A stretch of 64,000 nt of DNA from Frigoribacterium sp. JB110 (GCF_900163665.1 NZ_FUIA01000020.1:1-64000); one strand, 5' to 3'; shown: positions 26,350 to 35,159, counted from the stretch's first letter. A program made the numbers and translations. Notes: a model not told the origin generated them from the letters alone.

Positions 26350-26931
26350 ATGAGCGAAGTCGCGCGAGATCCCCGAGGCGTCTCGGCGATGGACCGCCTC
26401 GGCTACAGCTCCACCCGCCTGTCGCGTGCGTTCGCGCGCTTCACCGAGAACGTCGCGCTGGCCGAGGCGCTCACGCTGTCGCAGTTCCTGGTGCTGCAGG
26501 TGCTGGGTGAGGGTCTCCCCGTCTCGAACGCCCACCTCGCCAGACGCACATTCGTCAGCCCACAGGCAGCGCACACCGTGTGCAAGGAGCTCATCGAGCG
26601 CGGGCTGATCGAGCCCGGAGCGCACCCGCACAACGCACGCATCCGGCTGGTGCGGCTCACCGAGCCGGGGTGGGAGGTGCTCACCCGCTGCACCGAGCAT
26701 CTGCGAGAGCACGAGGACCGGCTGATGGCCGAGCTGGGCGAGGAGACGTTCGAGCAGATGCGCGAAGCGCTGCGACGCGCATCGAAGGCCCTCGGCGGCG
26801 GGTACTTCGGCAACGACGAGGAGGAGGCCGAGGCGATCTCGCGGCGTGCATCCGACATCCGGCCCCGCCACGTTCCCTCCCGGCTCGCCGCCAGACGGAG
26901 CCGGACGGCTCTCGACGAGCTCGACGACTGA
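26350..26931 (+). CDS. MarR-family transcriptional regulator
   Basis: 193-residue regulator with a MarR winged helix (LTLSQFLVLQVLGEG; RRTFVSPQAAHTVCKELIER; wing around NARIRLVRLTEPG) and a longer than usual C-terminal tail rich in Arg, Asp and Glu. It converges on the dehydratase operon (7 bp between stops) and could regulate it or the iron operon. Its own promoter looks leaderless. MarR proteins often sense aromatic acids or CoA thioesters, which would suit the CoA chemistry next door; no site proves it. Confidence 0.85.
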   Translation: MSEVARDPRGVSAMDRLGYSSTRLSRAFARFTENVALAEALTLSQFLVLQVLGEGLPVSNAHLARRTFVSPQAAHTVCKELIERGLIEPGAHPHNARIRLVRLTEPGWEVLTRCTEHLREHEDRLMAELGEETFEQMREALRRASKALGGGYFGNDEEEAEAISRRASDIRPRHVPSRLAARRSRTALDELDD

Positions 26932-26937
26932 ACTCGA

Positions 26938-28185
26938 CTACCGCCCGGTCACCCGGGTTCCGAGGAACTCCGCGATCCGGTCACCGACGCGCGCCTCGCG
27001 GCTGGAGCGCTCGTCGGCGTTGTTCGCACGGATCTCCAGCACCGGAATGCCCTGCTGCTCCAAGGCTTCGGTGATCAGGCCTGCGCCTGGGGTGTCGTCG
27101 GCGACCAGGTGCACGACGCCGTCGACGCCGTGCGAGACCGCCTCCTTGACGTACCACTGGCTCGACCACGGCGGAACGTAGAGCTGGTCGGTGATGCCGA
27201 CGAAGCGCGCGGCCAGCGCGCGCACCGGATCGTCGCCGTATCGGGCGTAGCCGTCGGCGGCGATGCCGAGGTACATCGACCAGACGAACACGGCACCGAA
27301 CTCGTCCTGGAACCTGCGGTACATGTCGAGGTCGCTCCACAGCCCGCGCCCGATCCACATCAGCCGCACCCGCTCGTCCGGGCACAGCGACGCTCCCGCG
27401 TCCACGCGCTCCGCGACGTCCTCGTAGAGCCGCTTGGCCGCATCGACGGCCCACTGCGTGCCGCGGTGCCACTGCGGCACCATCACGGCTGGCATGGTGT
27501 CGTTCACGGCCACCGGAGTCGGCCGCGCCGCGGCGATCAGGTCGCGGGTTCTCCGGTTCCACTCCGCCTGCTCGTTGCCGAGCGCCATGATGTCGGCCAA
27601 CCGCTCCTCATCGAAGGCCTTCCCCGTCCGCTCCTCGAGCCAGCTGATCAGTTCCCGGATCTCCGCTTCGAGCAGGTCGATGCGCTCAGCCCCGAACGCC
27701 TCCTCCCAGCGGTGCGGCACGAGCTCCCACCAGTCGGACGGCACCGGATCGGCGGCCGTTCGGGACAGCAGGAACGTCTCGGTCCCCTCGCGCTGCCCCC
27801 ACTGTTCGAAGATCTTCTGGGTGACGTCTCCCGACCGCTCAGCGATCGCGAACCTCGGCTGGGGCAGACCGCCCCATGGGCGCTCCGCCTCGGGCAGGAG
27901 CTGCTCTCCGAGCGGGATCGCGTCGTACTGCACGCTGAAGTCAGGCAGCCCCGTGGCGGCGAGGGCCGCCAAGGCTGCCGGGCCCTGTCGCTTGGCGGCG
28001 ATGATCGACGACCACCACTGCGTCACGACATACGGGATGTCGAACGCGCGCAGGATCTCGTGCGGCGCATCGGCGTTCAGGAAGGCGATCGGCTCGCCGC
28101 CGCGGGCGCGCTGAGTCGTCTGGAGGAACCACTGCTTCTGGAAGCGCGTCGCCTCCACGGCACTCGTCAGCCGGTCGTCGCTCAT
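26938..28185 (-). CDS. 2-hydroxyacyl-CoA dehydratase-like subunit (HgdA/BcrB family), cysteine-poor
   Basis: 415-residue relative of the 2-hydroxyglutaryl-CoA dehydratase / benzoyl-CoA reductase catalytic subunits, recognisable by IAFLNADAPHEILRAFDIPY near the N-terminus, ERVRLMWIGRGLWSD, and a C-terminal pattern (VSHGVDGVVHL, then EQQGIPVLEI, then RVGDRIAEFLGTR). Classical members hold a 4Fe-4S cluster with about three cysteines. This protein has one cysteine in total (Cys268): the CSY-like position reads SVQ (84-86) and the C-terminal cysteine position reads VADDTP. It may have lost the cluster or work differently. Last gene of a seven-gene operon; start ATG overlaps the partner's stop. Confidence 0.72.
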   Translation of the reverse strand: MSDDRLTSAVEATRFQKQWFLQTTQRARGGEPIAFLNADAPHEILRAFDIPYVVTQWWSSIIAAKRQGPAALAALAATGLPDFSVQYDAIPLGEQLLPEAERPWGGLPQPRFAIAERSGDVTQKIFEQWGQREGTETFLLSRTAADPVPSDWWELVPHRWEEAFGAERIDLLEAEIRELISWLEERTGKAFDEERLADIMALGNEQAEWNRRTRDLIAAARPTPVAVNDTMPAVMVPQWHRGTQWAVDAAKRLYEDVAERVDAGASLCPDERVRLMWIGRGLWSDLDMYRRFQDEFGAVFVWSMYLGIAADGYARYGDDPVRALAARFVGITDQLYVPPWSSQWYVKEAVSHGVDGVVHLVADDTPGAGLITEALEQQGIPVLEIRANNADERSSREARVGDRIAEFLGTRVTGR

Positions 28186-29237
28186 GCCCGCTCTCCCTGG
28201 TTCTCTGCGATCCGTCGCGCCGGCTCGGCGACTGCGCTCACGGCCTCGTCGGCGCCGATGCGCAGCGCGGCCTCGACCTGCACGCCGAGCGGTTCGAGCA
28301 CGGCGCGCTGCGCGCTCAGGTCCCAGGCGGGCGCGTCATCGAGATCGCGCGCGACGGCCAGCACGGCGCGCGCGCCGGCGGCCGAGACGAGCTCGCGCAG
28401 CGCCTCGGCGCGCTCGGCGGACGTCGACCGTGCCGCAGCCGGAGGACGTGCGACGTGCGCCTCGGCGAGAGCGTCGAACGCTCGCTGCGGCGTCGCCGCC
28501 TCGACCCCCGCGCCGATCCATGCGGCGTCCCCGGCGTCGTGGTCCTCTCCGACGATGCGCAGCCCCTCCCGCTCGATCGCGGTGTACACGGACGAGGCCG
28601 GATGAGTGCTGCCCGTGACCACGACGGGAACAGCCCCCGAGGCGGGCTCGACGGCTCCCGCGACGACATCCGCGGCCTGCTCCGGCGGCAGCGTCAGCGC
28701 CGCGCGATAGGCGTCCAGAGCCGCGGCCCCCGAGCACGTGCCGTCCATGCGACGGGCTCGCATCCGGTCGATCTCGCGCACCAGCCGCGCCTCGCGGGCC
28801 GCGGCCCGGCCCAGCGCGTCGGCATCGACGGTGCGGCCGGTCTGCTCCGAGACGAACCCTGCCAGTCGCGCGTACTGCCACGACACGAAGCGCCGCCGCG
28901 GCGCTCCGCCTGCCCGCGGAGCGTCGAGCAGATGCACGCCGAACGGTACGTCGCCGCGCGAGGCGAGCACTCGCAGCACGTAGAACAGGCGCAGGTGCGC
29001 GGCGGAGTCGTTGCACACGACCAGAGCGGACAGGTCGTCGCACCGCCCGGCCAGCAGGTCGTCGAGGAGCCGAACCGCCACGGCGTCGACCGCGCCCAGC
29101 AGCTCGCGGGCATGGGCCGACGTGTCGCCCTCCCATGCGCCGAAGAGGCGCACGGGTGTCGCCCCGGCGGCGAGCACGATCTGACGGGGGACGTCGGCAC
29201 CGACGACCCCGATCCGCACCGGCTCCGCGGCGCTCAC
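28182..29237 (-). CDS. 2-hydroxyacyl-CoA dehydratase-like subunit (HgdB/BcrC family), cysteine-poor
   Basis: 351-residue partner of the previous protein. The family's opening motif is clear (VPRQIVLAAGATPVRLFG, residues 16-33). Three cysteines remain: Cys66, Cys75 in ALVVCNDSAAHLRLFYVLR, which sits where the family's tCD cysteine is found, and Cys168. The first and last cluster-cysteine positions appear lost (around AHARELLG and RDLDDAP). No BadF/HgdC-type activator ATPase, needed by classical enzymes, is encoded in the window. Overlaps genes on both sides by 4 bp. Substrate unknown; an amino-acid-derived acyl-CoA is inferred from the operon. Confidence 0.7.
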   Translation of the reverse strand: MSAAEPVRIGVVGADVPRQIVLAAGATPVRLFGAWEGDTSAHARELLGAVDAVAVRLLDDLLAGRCDDLSALVVCNDSAAHLRLFYVLRVLASRGDVPFGVHLLDAPRAGGAPRRRFVSWQYARLAGFVSEQTGRTVDADALGRAAAREARLVREIDRMRARRMDGTCSGAAALDAYRAALTLPPEQAADVVAGAVEPASGAVPVVVTGSTHPASSVYTAIEREGLRIVGEDHDAGDAAWIGAGVEAATPQRAFDALAEAHVARPPAAARSTSAERAEALRELVSAAGARAVLAVARDLDDAPAWDLSAQRAVLEPLGVQVEAALRIGADEAVSAVAEPARRIAENQGERA

Positions 29238-30469
29238 AGCACGTGTTCCTCACGCAGAACGCGGATCCGCTCCTCGTCGTACCCGAGTTCGCGCAGCACG
29301 GCGTCGGTCTGCTCACCGAGCTTGGGCGCAGGGCCGGAGAGGTCGGCTTCGGTCTCCGAGAACACGATAGGCAGCCCGGAGCCGAACAGCCCATCGAAGT
29401 GGCCGAACTTCGGGTGCACGAGCGGCACGACCTCCTTGCGGGAGACCACCTGGGGGTCACGAACGGCCTCCGCCGTCGTGCGGACGGGAGCCGCCGGCGC
29501 GCCGTTCGCGTCGAGCGCCGCGAGCACTTCGTGCTGGGTGCGCTCCGCGGCCCATCCGGCGATCAGCCCGTGCAACCGGTCGGCGTTGGCGACCCTGGCA
29601 TCTCTGGTGCCGAACTCTGCGGAGCCGAGCAGATCATCACGCCCGATCGCCTTCAGCACGCCGGCGGAGAACTGATCGGTCGGCGCGCAGATGGCGAACC
29701 AGCCGTCGACGCTTCGGAAGGTGCCGAACGGCGCCAGTCGCGGAACGTATGCTCCGGTGCGCAGCGGGAAGCCGATGGCCTCCAGCGCGTCGAACGGTTC
29801 GCATGCGACCAGCGAGGTGAGCGCGCCGAGCATGGAGACGTCGACCCGCTGGCCCGTGCCCGTTCTGTCGGCCTGCATCACGGCCGACAGCGTGCCGATC
29901 ACGCTGAACAGCGGGGCGACCAGATCGCCGACCGGAAGGCCGAAGCGCACGGGAGGATCATCCGGCTCTCCCGCCGTGGTCATCACGCCGCTCATCGCCT
30001 GGATGATCGTGTCCATCGCCTTGCGGTCGCCGTGGTCGCCCGTCGCCCCGAAGCCGCTGATCGAGGTGTAGACGAGCTTCTCGTTCAGCGGCCGGACCGA
30101 GTCGTAGTCGATGCCGAGCCGCTTGGTGACGCCCGCACTGTAGTTCTCGACGAGGATGTCGGCGTCGCGAATGAGGTCGAACAGCACCTCGCGGCTGCTC
30201 GGGTGCTTCAGATTGAGGGTGATCGACTCCTTGCCGCGGCCACGGAGCATCATCGACACCGACATGTCGTCGTCGGAGGTGCGCTGCACGCTCAGCCCGT
30301 CGGAAGTGACGTACGGCGAGTTGTTGCGCGAGGTGTCGCCGCCGCGCGTCGGGTTCTCGACCTTGATCACGCGAGCGCCGAGACCGGCGAGCAGCAGCGT
30401 GGCATAGGGGCCGGCGAGCGCCGTGGTCAGGTCGATGACCGTCTTCCCCTCGAGCGGCTTGGTCGTCAT
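29234..30469 (-). CDS. class III CoA-transferase (CaiB/BaiF family)
   Basis: 411-residue transferase that moves CoA between acids, typically activating a hydroxy- or dicarboxylic acid. Family signs: GKTVIDLTTALAGPYATLLL, GARVIKVENPTRGGDTSR, SITLNLKHPSSREVLFDLI, and the candidate catalytic aspartate in KAMDTIIQAMSG. ATG at 30469 is placed directly before LEGKTVIDL; the CapA stop overlaps it. Class III transferases often stand next to 2-hydroxyacyl-CoA dehydratases and supply their CoA thioester, so it probably makes the substrate of the two following subunits. Confidence 0.88.
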   Translation of the reverse strand: MTTKPLEGKTVIDLTTALAGPYATLLLAGLGARVIKVENPTRGGDTSRNNSPYVTSDGLSVQRTSDDDMSVSMMLRGRGKESITLNLKHPSSREVLFDLIRDADILVENYSAGVTKRLGIDYDSVRPLNEKLVYTSISGFGATGDHGDRKAMDTIIQAMSGVMTTAGEPDDPPVRFGLPVGDLVAPLFSVIGTLSAVMQADRTGTGQRVDVSMLGALTSLVACEPFDALEAIGFPLRTGAYVPRLAPFGTFRSVDGWFAICAPTDQFSAGVLKAIGRDDLLGSAEFGTRDARVANADRLHGLIAGWAAERTQHEVLAALDANGAPAAPVRTTAEAVRDPQVVSRKEVVPLVHPKFGHFDGLFGSGLPIVFSETEADLSGPAPKLGEQTDAVLRELGYDEERIRVLREEHVL

Positions 30470-31599
30470 CTCGTCGTCTCCTTCGTCGGCATGGCGGTGA
30501 GGCGGTCTCCGCTGAACACGAATGTCGTGTCGAGCCCCGCCTCTCTGGTGATGGTCCGGATGTAGTCGGCGACAGCGGCTCCTGCCGCTCCCGTGACAGG
30601 CACGGGGCGGGAGGCGCGGTCGATCCTGCACGGGATGAGCTGCGCTGCCACGACACCGGCGTCGTCGATGTCGATCACCGCGATCGCCGTGTTCCGGCTG
30701 TCCGGATGGAACGGGTAGTCGGGAGTGTCGGGATCGGGTTCGAAGCCGAACAGGGCGACCCGCTCCCGTGCCCACGCTCGGCGCTCTGGGCTGTCGTCGT
30801 CGTGCCCGCCGAGGGCGCGCGTGACGGTGGCGAAGTTGCCGAGGCCGTGGAAGATCGGGCGACCGCGGTAGAGCTCGACGCCCTTCATGATGTGCGCGTG
30901 GTGGGAGACGACGGCGGCGGCCCCCGCGTCGATCGCGGCGTGCGCGATCTCGTATTCGTAGTCGGCGATGGCGACGGGCTGGTGCACGAGACCCTTATGC
31001 AGCGCGACGATCACGTCCGCCGTCTCGGCGCACCGCGCGACCCGCTCGACGAACGCCGCAAGGTCGCGCGGCTGCGCGAACGTGTACGTGCGCGGCGGGC
31101 CACCGGGGTTGGCGCCGCGGGGCTCGTAGTGGGTGACGACGTCGATCGACGCGCATCCGGGCTTCGCGCTTCCCGCGCGCGTCTCGCGCGGGCCGACGCA
31201 GTTGACGCTGAGCACCGCGATGCGTCTGCCGCCGCGCTCGAGAACCGCAGGCTCCCACGCCTCGTCGTCGTTCTCGCCGGCGCCTGCGGTCGCGATGCCG
31301 CGCTCTGCGCAGTGGCGCCTGGTGTCGGCGATGCCGACCGCGCCGAGGTCGAAGACATGGTTGCCCGCAAGCGTGGCCACGTCGAACCCGGCAGCCGCCG
31401 CCCCGTCCAGCGCTGACGGCGGCGCGGGGATCGCCGGAACATCGGCCGACATCTGCACGGTCGCCGTCGTGTGCGGAACCTCGAGGTGACCGATCAGCAG
31501 ATCGGCCTCTGCCAGCACGTCCTTCGCCCCCGCCAGCAGTGGTGCGGAGTCGTCGCATTCGAGCACAAGGTCGCCGGTCGCATACACGACGGCCATCAC
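30466..31599 (-). CDS. CapA/PgsA-type metallophosphatase-fold protein
   Basis: 377-residue CapA-family protein (calcineurin-like fold, related to poly-gamma-glutamate synthesis protein PgsA). Motifs: VVYATGDLVLE, LLIGHLEVPHT, LAGNHVFDLG, VVSHHAHIMKGVELYRGRPI. No signal peptide or membrane anchor is seen, unlike true capsule proteins, which points to a cytosolic hydrolase. GTG at 31599 overlaps the ATPase stop; the ATG one codon later is equally possible. Its place between an amino-acid importer and CoA-transferase suggests it processes the imported compound, for example a glutamyl conjugate or phosphate ester; that is inference. Confidence 0.8.
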   Translation of the reverse strand: MMAVVYATGDLVLECDDSAPLLAGAKDVLAEADLLIGHLEVPHTTATVQMSADVPAIPAPPSALDGAAAAGFDVATLAGNHVFDLGAVGIADTRRHCAERGIATAGAGENDDEAWEPAVLERGGRRIAVLSVNCVGPRETRAGSAKPGCASIDVVTHYEPRGANPGGPPRTYTFAQPRDLAAFVERVARCAETADVIVALHKGLVHQPVAIADYEYEIAHAAIDAGAAAVVSHHAHIMKGVELYRGRPIFHGLGNFATVTRALGGHDDDSPERRAWARERVALFGFEPDPDTPDYPFHPDSRNTAIAVIDIDDAGVVAAQLIPCRIDRASRPVPVTGAAGAAVADYIRTITREAGLDTTFVFSGDRLTAMPTKETTR

Positions 31600-32429
31600 G
31601 CGCTCCCTGAGTTCTTCCGCCCTGAGCGGTCGAGGAAGGCCTGCAAGCGCGTCGAGCGGGGGTCGTCGAAGAAGTCCTCGGCCGGGCGGTCTTCGATGAG
31701 CTTCCCGTCAGCCATGAACACGCACCGATCGGCGACGTCGCGGGCGAACTCCATCTCGTGCGTGACGACGATCATCGTGCGGCCCGTCGCCGCGAGGTCC
31801 TTCATCGTGAGCAGCACCTCGTCGACGAGCTCCGGATCGAGAGCGCTGGTCGGCTCGTCGAACAGCAGGATGCGCGGATCGACGGCGACGGAGCGCACGA
31901 TGGCGACGCGCTGCTGCTGCCCTCCCGACAGATGCCGCGGGTAGGCGTCCGCCTTCTCGGCCAAGCCGACGCGTTCCAGCAGAACGGTCGCGCGGTCGCG
32001 CGCGTCGGTCGCAGTCCTGCCGTGCACCCGCACGAGAGCCTCCGTGACATTGCGCAGCACGGTCCAGTGCGGGAACAGGTTGAACTGCTGGAACACCATG
32101 CTCATCCGGCGCTGCTGCCGTTTGCGCCCCGCGTCGCTGAGCGGGCGCAGATGCCCGCCGCGCTCTTCGAAGCCGAGCAGTTCGCCGTCGAGGCGCATCG
32201 ATCCGCCGTCTATCGATTCGAGCTGATCGATGCAGCGCACCAAGGTCGACTTGCCGGAGCCCGAAGGCCCGAGCACGGCGACGACCTCCCCCTCGTACAC
32301 GCTCACACTCACGTCGTCGAGGGCCTGGTGGTTCCCGAATCTCTTGCTCACGTGCGAGACCTCGACGACGGGCACTTCGTCGACGCTCTCCGGCTGCACG
32401 ATCAGGCCCGATGCCTCATCCGGGGTCAT
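31596..32429 (-). CDS. polar amino-acid ABC importer ATPase (GlnQ/HisP type)
   Basis: 277-residue ATPase with Walker A GPSGSGKST, signature LSGGQQQRVAI, Walker B LLFDEPTSALD and the polar amino-acid class hallmark MSMVFQQFNLFPHWTVLRNV. ATG at 32429 overlaps the permease stop; longer upstream readings run into the permease gene. The N-terminal 20 residues form an acidic extension. Confidence 0.9.
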   Translation of the reverse strand: MTPDEASGLIVQPESVDEVPVVEVSHVSKRFGNHQALDDVSVSVYEGEVVAVLGPSGSGKSTLVRCIDQLESIDGGSMRLDGELLGFEERGGHLRPLSDAGRKRQQRRMSMVFQQFNLFPHWTVLRNVTEALVRVHGRTATDARDRATVLLERVGLAEKADAYPRHLSGGQQQRVAIVRSVAVDPRILLFDEPTSALDPELVDEVLLTMKDLAATGRTMIVVTHEMEFARDVADRCVFMADGKLIEDRPAEDFFDDPRSTRLQAFLDRSGRKNSGSA

Positions 32430-33301
32430 TGCTCTTCCTTCCCGGTCGTCGCCGGCTGCGCGCTGCGGGTCGTCCCGCGCCCGAAGTGGGCCTCCACACG
32501 GCGCTGCACCAGCGTGAGCACCGTGACGACCACGAGGTACCAGATCACCGCGACGATCAGCATCGGCACGACCTCGTATGTGCGGTTGTAGATCACCTGC
32601 ACGGCGTGCAGCAGATCGCCCATGGCGATGACACTGACCAGCGATGTGCCCTTCAGCAGCGCGATCACCTGCGAGCCGGTCGGCGGCAGGATGACCCGCA
32701 TCGCCTGCGGCAGGACGACGCGTGTGAAGGTGTGCCAACGGCTGAAGCCCATCGCGGCCGCGCCGTCGCGCTGGCCCTCGTCGATCGACGAGATGCCGCC
32801 GCGGATGATCTCGGCCATATAGGCGGCCTCGTGCAGCGAGAGGCCGATGATGGCAGCCGTCAGCGGCGTGATGACGTCGTTGGTCGACCAGCTCACGAAC
32901 CCGAGGTCGATGCTCGGCAACAGGTAGGCGAGGTTGTACCAGAAGATGAGCTGCACCAACGGAGGGACCCCGCGGAAGAAGCCGACGAAGGCGATGCAGG
33001 CCAGACGAAGCGGCACGAAGTCGCTGAGCTGGCCGGCGGCGAGGAACGTGCCGAGCACGGAACCGAGCACCATGCCGATGACCGTGAGGGCGATGCTCAT
33101 CCCCAGCCCCATCAGCACGCTCGGGTTGAACAGGTACTCCGCGACGACGTCCCACTCGAAGCGCTCGTTGCTGATCAGGAACCAGGCGATCGACGCGGCG
33201 ACCAGCACGATGAGCGCACCGCCGATGATGCGCATGGGCCGGATGCGCCCACGCGCGCTCGCGACGTCGACGGGGTGCGGCTGAACGGTCTGTGCCGTCA
33301 T
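32426..33301 (-). CDS. polar amino-acid ABC importer permease (HisM/GlnP type)
   Basis: 291-residue permease with an N-terminal cytosolic segment of about 25 residues and about five spans; coupling loop EGQRDGAAAMGFSRWHTFTR followed by VLPQAMRVILPP, the classical His/Glu/Gln permease signature. Only one permease is encoded, so it probably works as a homodimer. ATG at 33301 overlaps the binding-protein stop. Confidence 0.89.
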   Translation of the reverse strand: MTAQTVQPHPVDVASARGRIRPMRIIGGALIVLVAASIAWFLISNERFEWDVVAEYLFNPSVLMGLGMSIALTVIGMVLGSVLGTFLAAGQLSDFVPLRLACIAFVGFFRGVPPLVQLIFWYNLAYLLPSIDLGFVSWSTNDVITPLTAAIIGLSLHEAAYMAEIIRGGISSIDEGQRDGAAAMGFSRWHTFTRVVLPQAMRVILPPTGSQVIALLKGTSLVSVIAMGDLLHAVQVIYNRTYEVVPMLIVAVIWYLVVVTVLTLVQRRVEAHFGRGTTRSAQPATTGKEEQ

Positions 33302-34224
33302 CCGCTCTGCCCGCCCGTCATCGGATTCAGCACCGGCTCGTCGACCGCCACGTCCGTGATGTCCCACTCCGTCATGATCTGCTCGTATTCGCCGTTGTCG
33401 AAGATGCCATTGAACGCCTCGAGCATGACCTCGGTCAGCCCGGTGTCCTTGGGCAGATACATGGCCAGCTGGTCCACGCCCGCGCCCTGCTCATCGGTCT
33501 GCACGAGGTAGTCGTAGGTGTCGGGCTCCTGCGCCATCAGGTCGATGGCGCCGCCCTGGGTCGTCGCCGCGTAGTCTGCGCGGTCGGAGTTGACCGCGAG
33601 GAAGGTGGCGTTCGAGTCGGCCAGCCCGTCGAACGAGGCGGGGTCGAGGCCCTGCTCCGCGCACCACTCGTTGTACCTTTCGATCTGCGTCTCGGAGACA
33701 GAGCCCGTCACGCCGGCCACGTTCGCGCCGCAGACGGCTTCCGAGTCAGCCAGCTCGTCGGCGCGTTCAGCGAGATGCACGTAGCTGGTGCGCGTGGTCA
33801 TCCACACGATCGCGTCGAACTGCTGCTCGCGTTCCTCTGTGGCGCGCACCGGACCGTTGAACGCGTCATAGCGGCCGGAGAGCATGCCGGTGAGCATCGC
33901 GTCGAGACCGGATGCCGTCTCGATCTCGAACGGCACGCCCAGCTGCTCGGAGAGCGCGGTCTGAAGATCGGGGTCGATGCCGGTGAAGGTGCCGTCCTCC
34001 TCGATCGTGCGGTACGGAGGGTGGGTGTCACCGGCGATGGTGATCTGGCCGGCGTCCTGGATGTCGTCCGGCAGTTGGTCGTAGAGGGGCGCCTCCGTGT
34101 CGACGCCGTCGGCGGAACCGCCGCCATCATCGCCGCCGCCATCGCCGGAGGAGCACGAGACGAGGGCGAACGCAGACACCGCGGCCACCGCGATCGCCGG
34201 GGCGATCCGAACAAGCTTCTTCAT
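33298..34224 (-). CDS. polar amino-acid-type substrate-binding lipoprotein (SBP_bac_3)
   Basis: 308-residue lipoprotein with signal peptide, lipobox LVSC and a Gly/Asp-rich linker. The binding domain shows the family-3 pattern (GQITIAGDTHPPYRTIEEDG, FTGIDPDLQTALSEQLG, FEIETASGLDAMLTGMLSGR). Two cysteines (in EAVCGAN and NEWCAEQ) could form a disulfide. It heads the seven-gene operon ending in the dehydratase-like pair, so its ligand is the entry substrate of that pathway: an amino acid, hydroxy acid or conjugate. Confidence 0.87.
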   Translation of the reverse strand: MKKLVRIAPAIAVAAVSAFALVSCSSGDGGGDDGGGSADGVDTEAPLYDQLPDDIQDAGQITIAGDTHPPYRTIEEDGTFTGIDPDLQTALSEQLGVPFEIETASGLDAMLTGMLSGRYDAFNGPVRATEEREQQFDAIVWMTTRTSYVHLAERADELADSEAVCGANVAGVTGSVSETQIERYNEWCAEQGLDPASFDGLADSNATFLAVNSDRADYAATTQGGAIDLMAQEPDTYDYLVQTDEQGAGVDQLAMYLPKDTGLTEVMLEAFNGIFDNGEYEQIMTEWDITDVAVDEPVLNPMTGGQSG

Positions 34225-34277
34225 GGTCTCTCCACATCGTCGTGAACGGAATGCGCCTCATCGCGCTCATCTAAAAA

Positions 34278-34294
34278 TATCATACTGATTGATA
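34278..34294. promoter_or_regulatory. TATCA/TGATA inverted repeat upstream of the dehydratase operon
   Basis: TATCA (34278-34282) and TGATA (34290-34294) lie in an unusually A+T-rich patch. On the minus strand a TATGAT -10-like hexamer falls inside it, so a bound regulator would block the operon promoter. GntR or MarR type proteins are candidates. Confidence 0.45.
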
Positions 34295-34349
34295 CTTGCA
34301 CTAGCACGGCATCCTCCGACTCAACCAGAGCTTCGCGATTCGCGCGCTC

Positions 34350-34355
34350 TAGGCT
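34350..34355 (+). promoter_or_regulatory. -10 hexamer of the EI24 gene
   Basis: TAGGCT, six bases before ATG 34362. Confidence 0.5.
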
Positions 34356-34361
34356 GGCGGC

Positions 34362-35159
34362 ATGCGAGGGTTCTGGCGCGGGGTGCGCACACTGATCCAC
34401 GGATTGGGATGGTGGCGGCGCGATCCGAGTGCGATGGTGCTCGGCCTCGTACCGGCCGTCATCGTCGCCGCGCTCGCCACGGCGGCGATCGTGACGCTGG
34501 CCGCGTTCGCGCCGGCGCTCGTGTCCGCGCTGACGCCGTTCGCCGATGGTTGGCATCCGTTCTGGGCGGGGGCGCTCCGGATCGGAATCGGCCTGGCGCT
34601 GGTAGCCGGAACGGCGGTGGTCGCCGCGCTGACGTTCACGGCCGTGACGCTCGTCGTCGGCGAACCGTTCTACGAGCGGATCTGGCGTTCGGTCGAGTCA
34701 GCAGCCGGAGAGATCCCCGGCGTGCACTACGGCTTCTGGCGCGCGGCCGGCGACGGAGTCTCGCTCATCCTGCGCGGCCTGCTCGTCGCCATCGCCTCCG
34801 GCCTGATCGGGCTGATCCCGTTCATCGGGACGGTCCTCGGCGCGATCACGGGTGCCGCACTCTCCGGTCTGCTGCTGACCGACGAACTCACCTCGCGTGC
34901 GCTGACGGCACGCGGCATCGCCACCCGCGAGCGCCGTCGCCTGCTGCGCGCGCAGCGGTCGACGGCACTCGGGTTCGGGCTGGCGACGTATCTGTGCTTC
35001 CTGATCCCGCTCGGGGCGGTGTTCGTGATGCCGGCAGCGGTCGCCGGTTCCACTCTGCTGAGTCAGCGCCTCGTGCACGCTGGCGACGGCGGGGTCAGCG
35101 CGGCGCCGGGACCGCCGCAGCAGGAGTCGCCTGGGCAGGCTTCCCGTCCAACTCCGTGA
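34362..35159 (+). CDS. EI24/CysZ-family membrane protein
   Basis: 265-residue integral membrane protein of the EI24 domain family, which includes the sulfate transporter CysZ. Features: about five hydrophobic segments, the charged VVGEPFYERIWRSVES stretch after the second, and LIGLIPFIGTVLGAITGAAL. Role in actinobacteria is not established. The last 65 bp overlap the 3' end of the convergent MHS transporter gene. A Pro/Gln-rich C-terminal tail is encoded in that overlap. Confidence 0.8.
   Translation: MRGFWRGVRTLIHGLGWWRRDPSAMVLGLVPAVIVAALATAAIVTLAAFAPALVSALTPFADGWHPFWAGALRIGIGLALVAGTAVVAALTFTAVTLVVGEPFYERIWRSVESAAGEIPGVHYGFWRAAGDGVSLILRGLLVAIASGLIGLIPFIGTVLGAITGAALSGLLLTDELTSRALTARGIATRERRRLLRAQRSTALGFGLATYLCFLIPLGAVFVMPAAVAGSTLLSQRLVHAGDGGVSAAPGPPQQESPGQASRPTP

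Noticed and set aside
30466-31599. Capsule (poly-gamma-glutamate) synthesis gene
   Set aside because: No membrane anchor and no PgsB/PgsC partners; the operon is catabolic in style.
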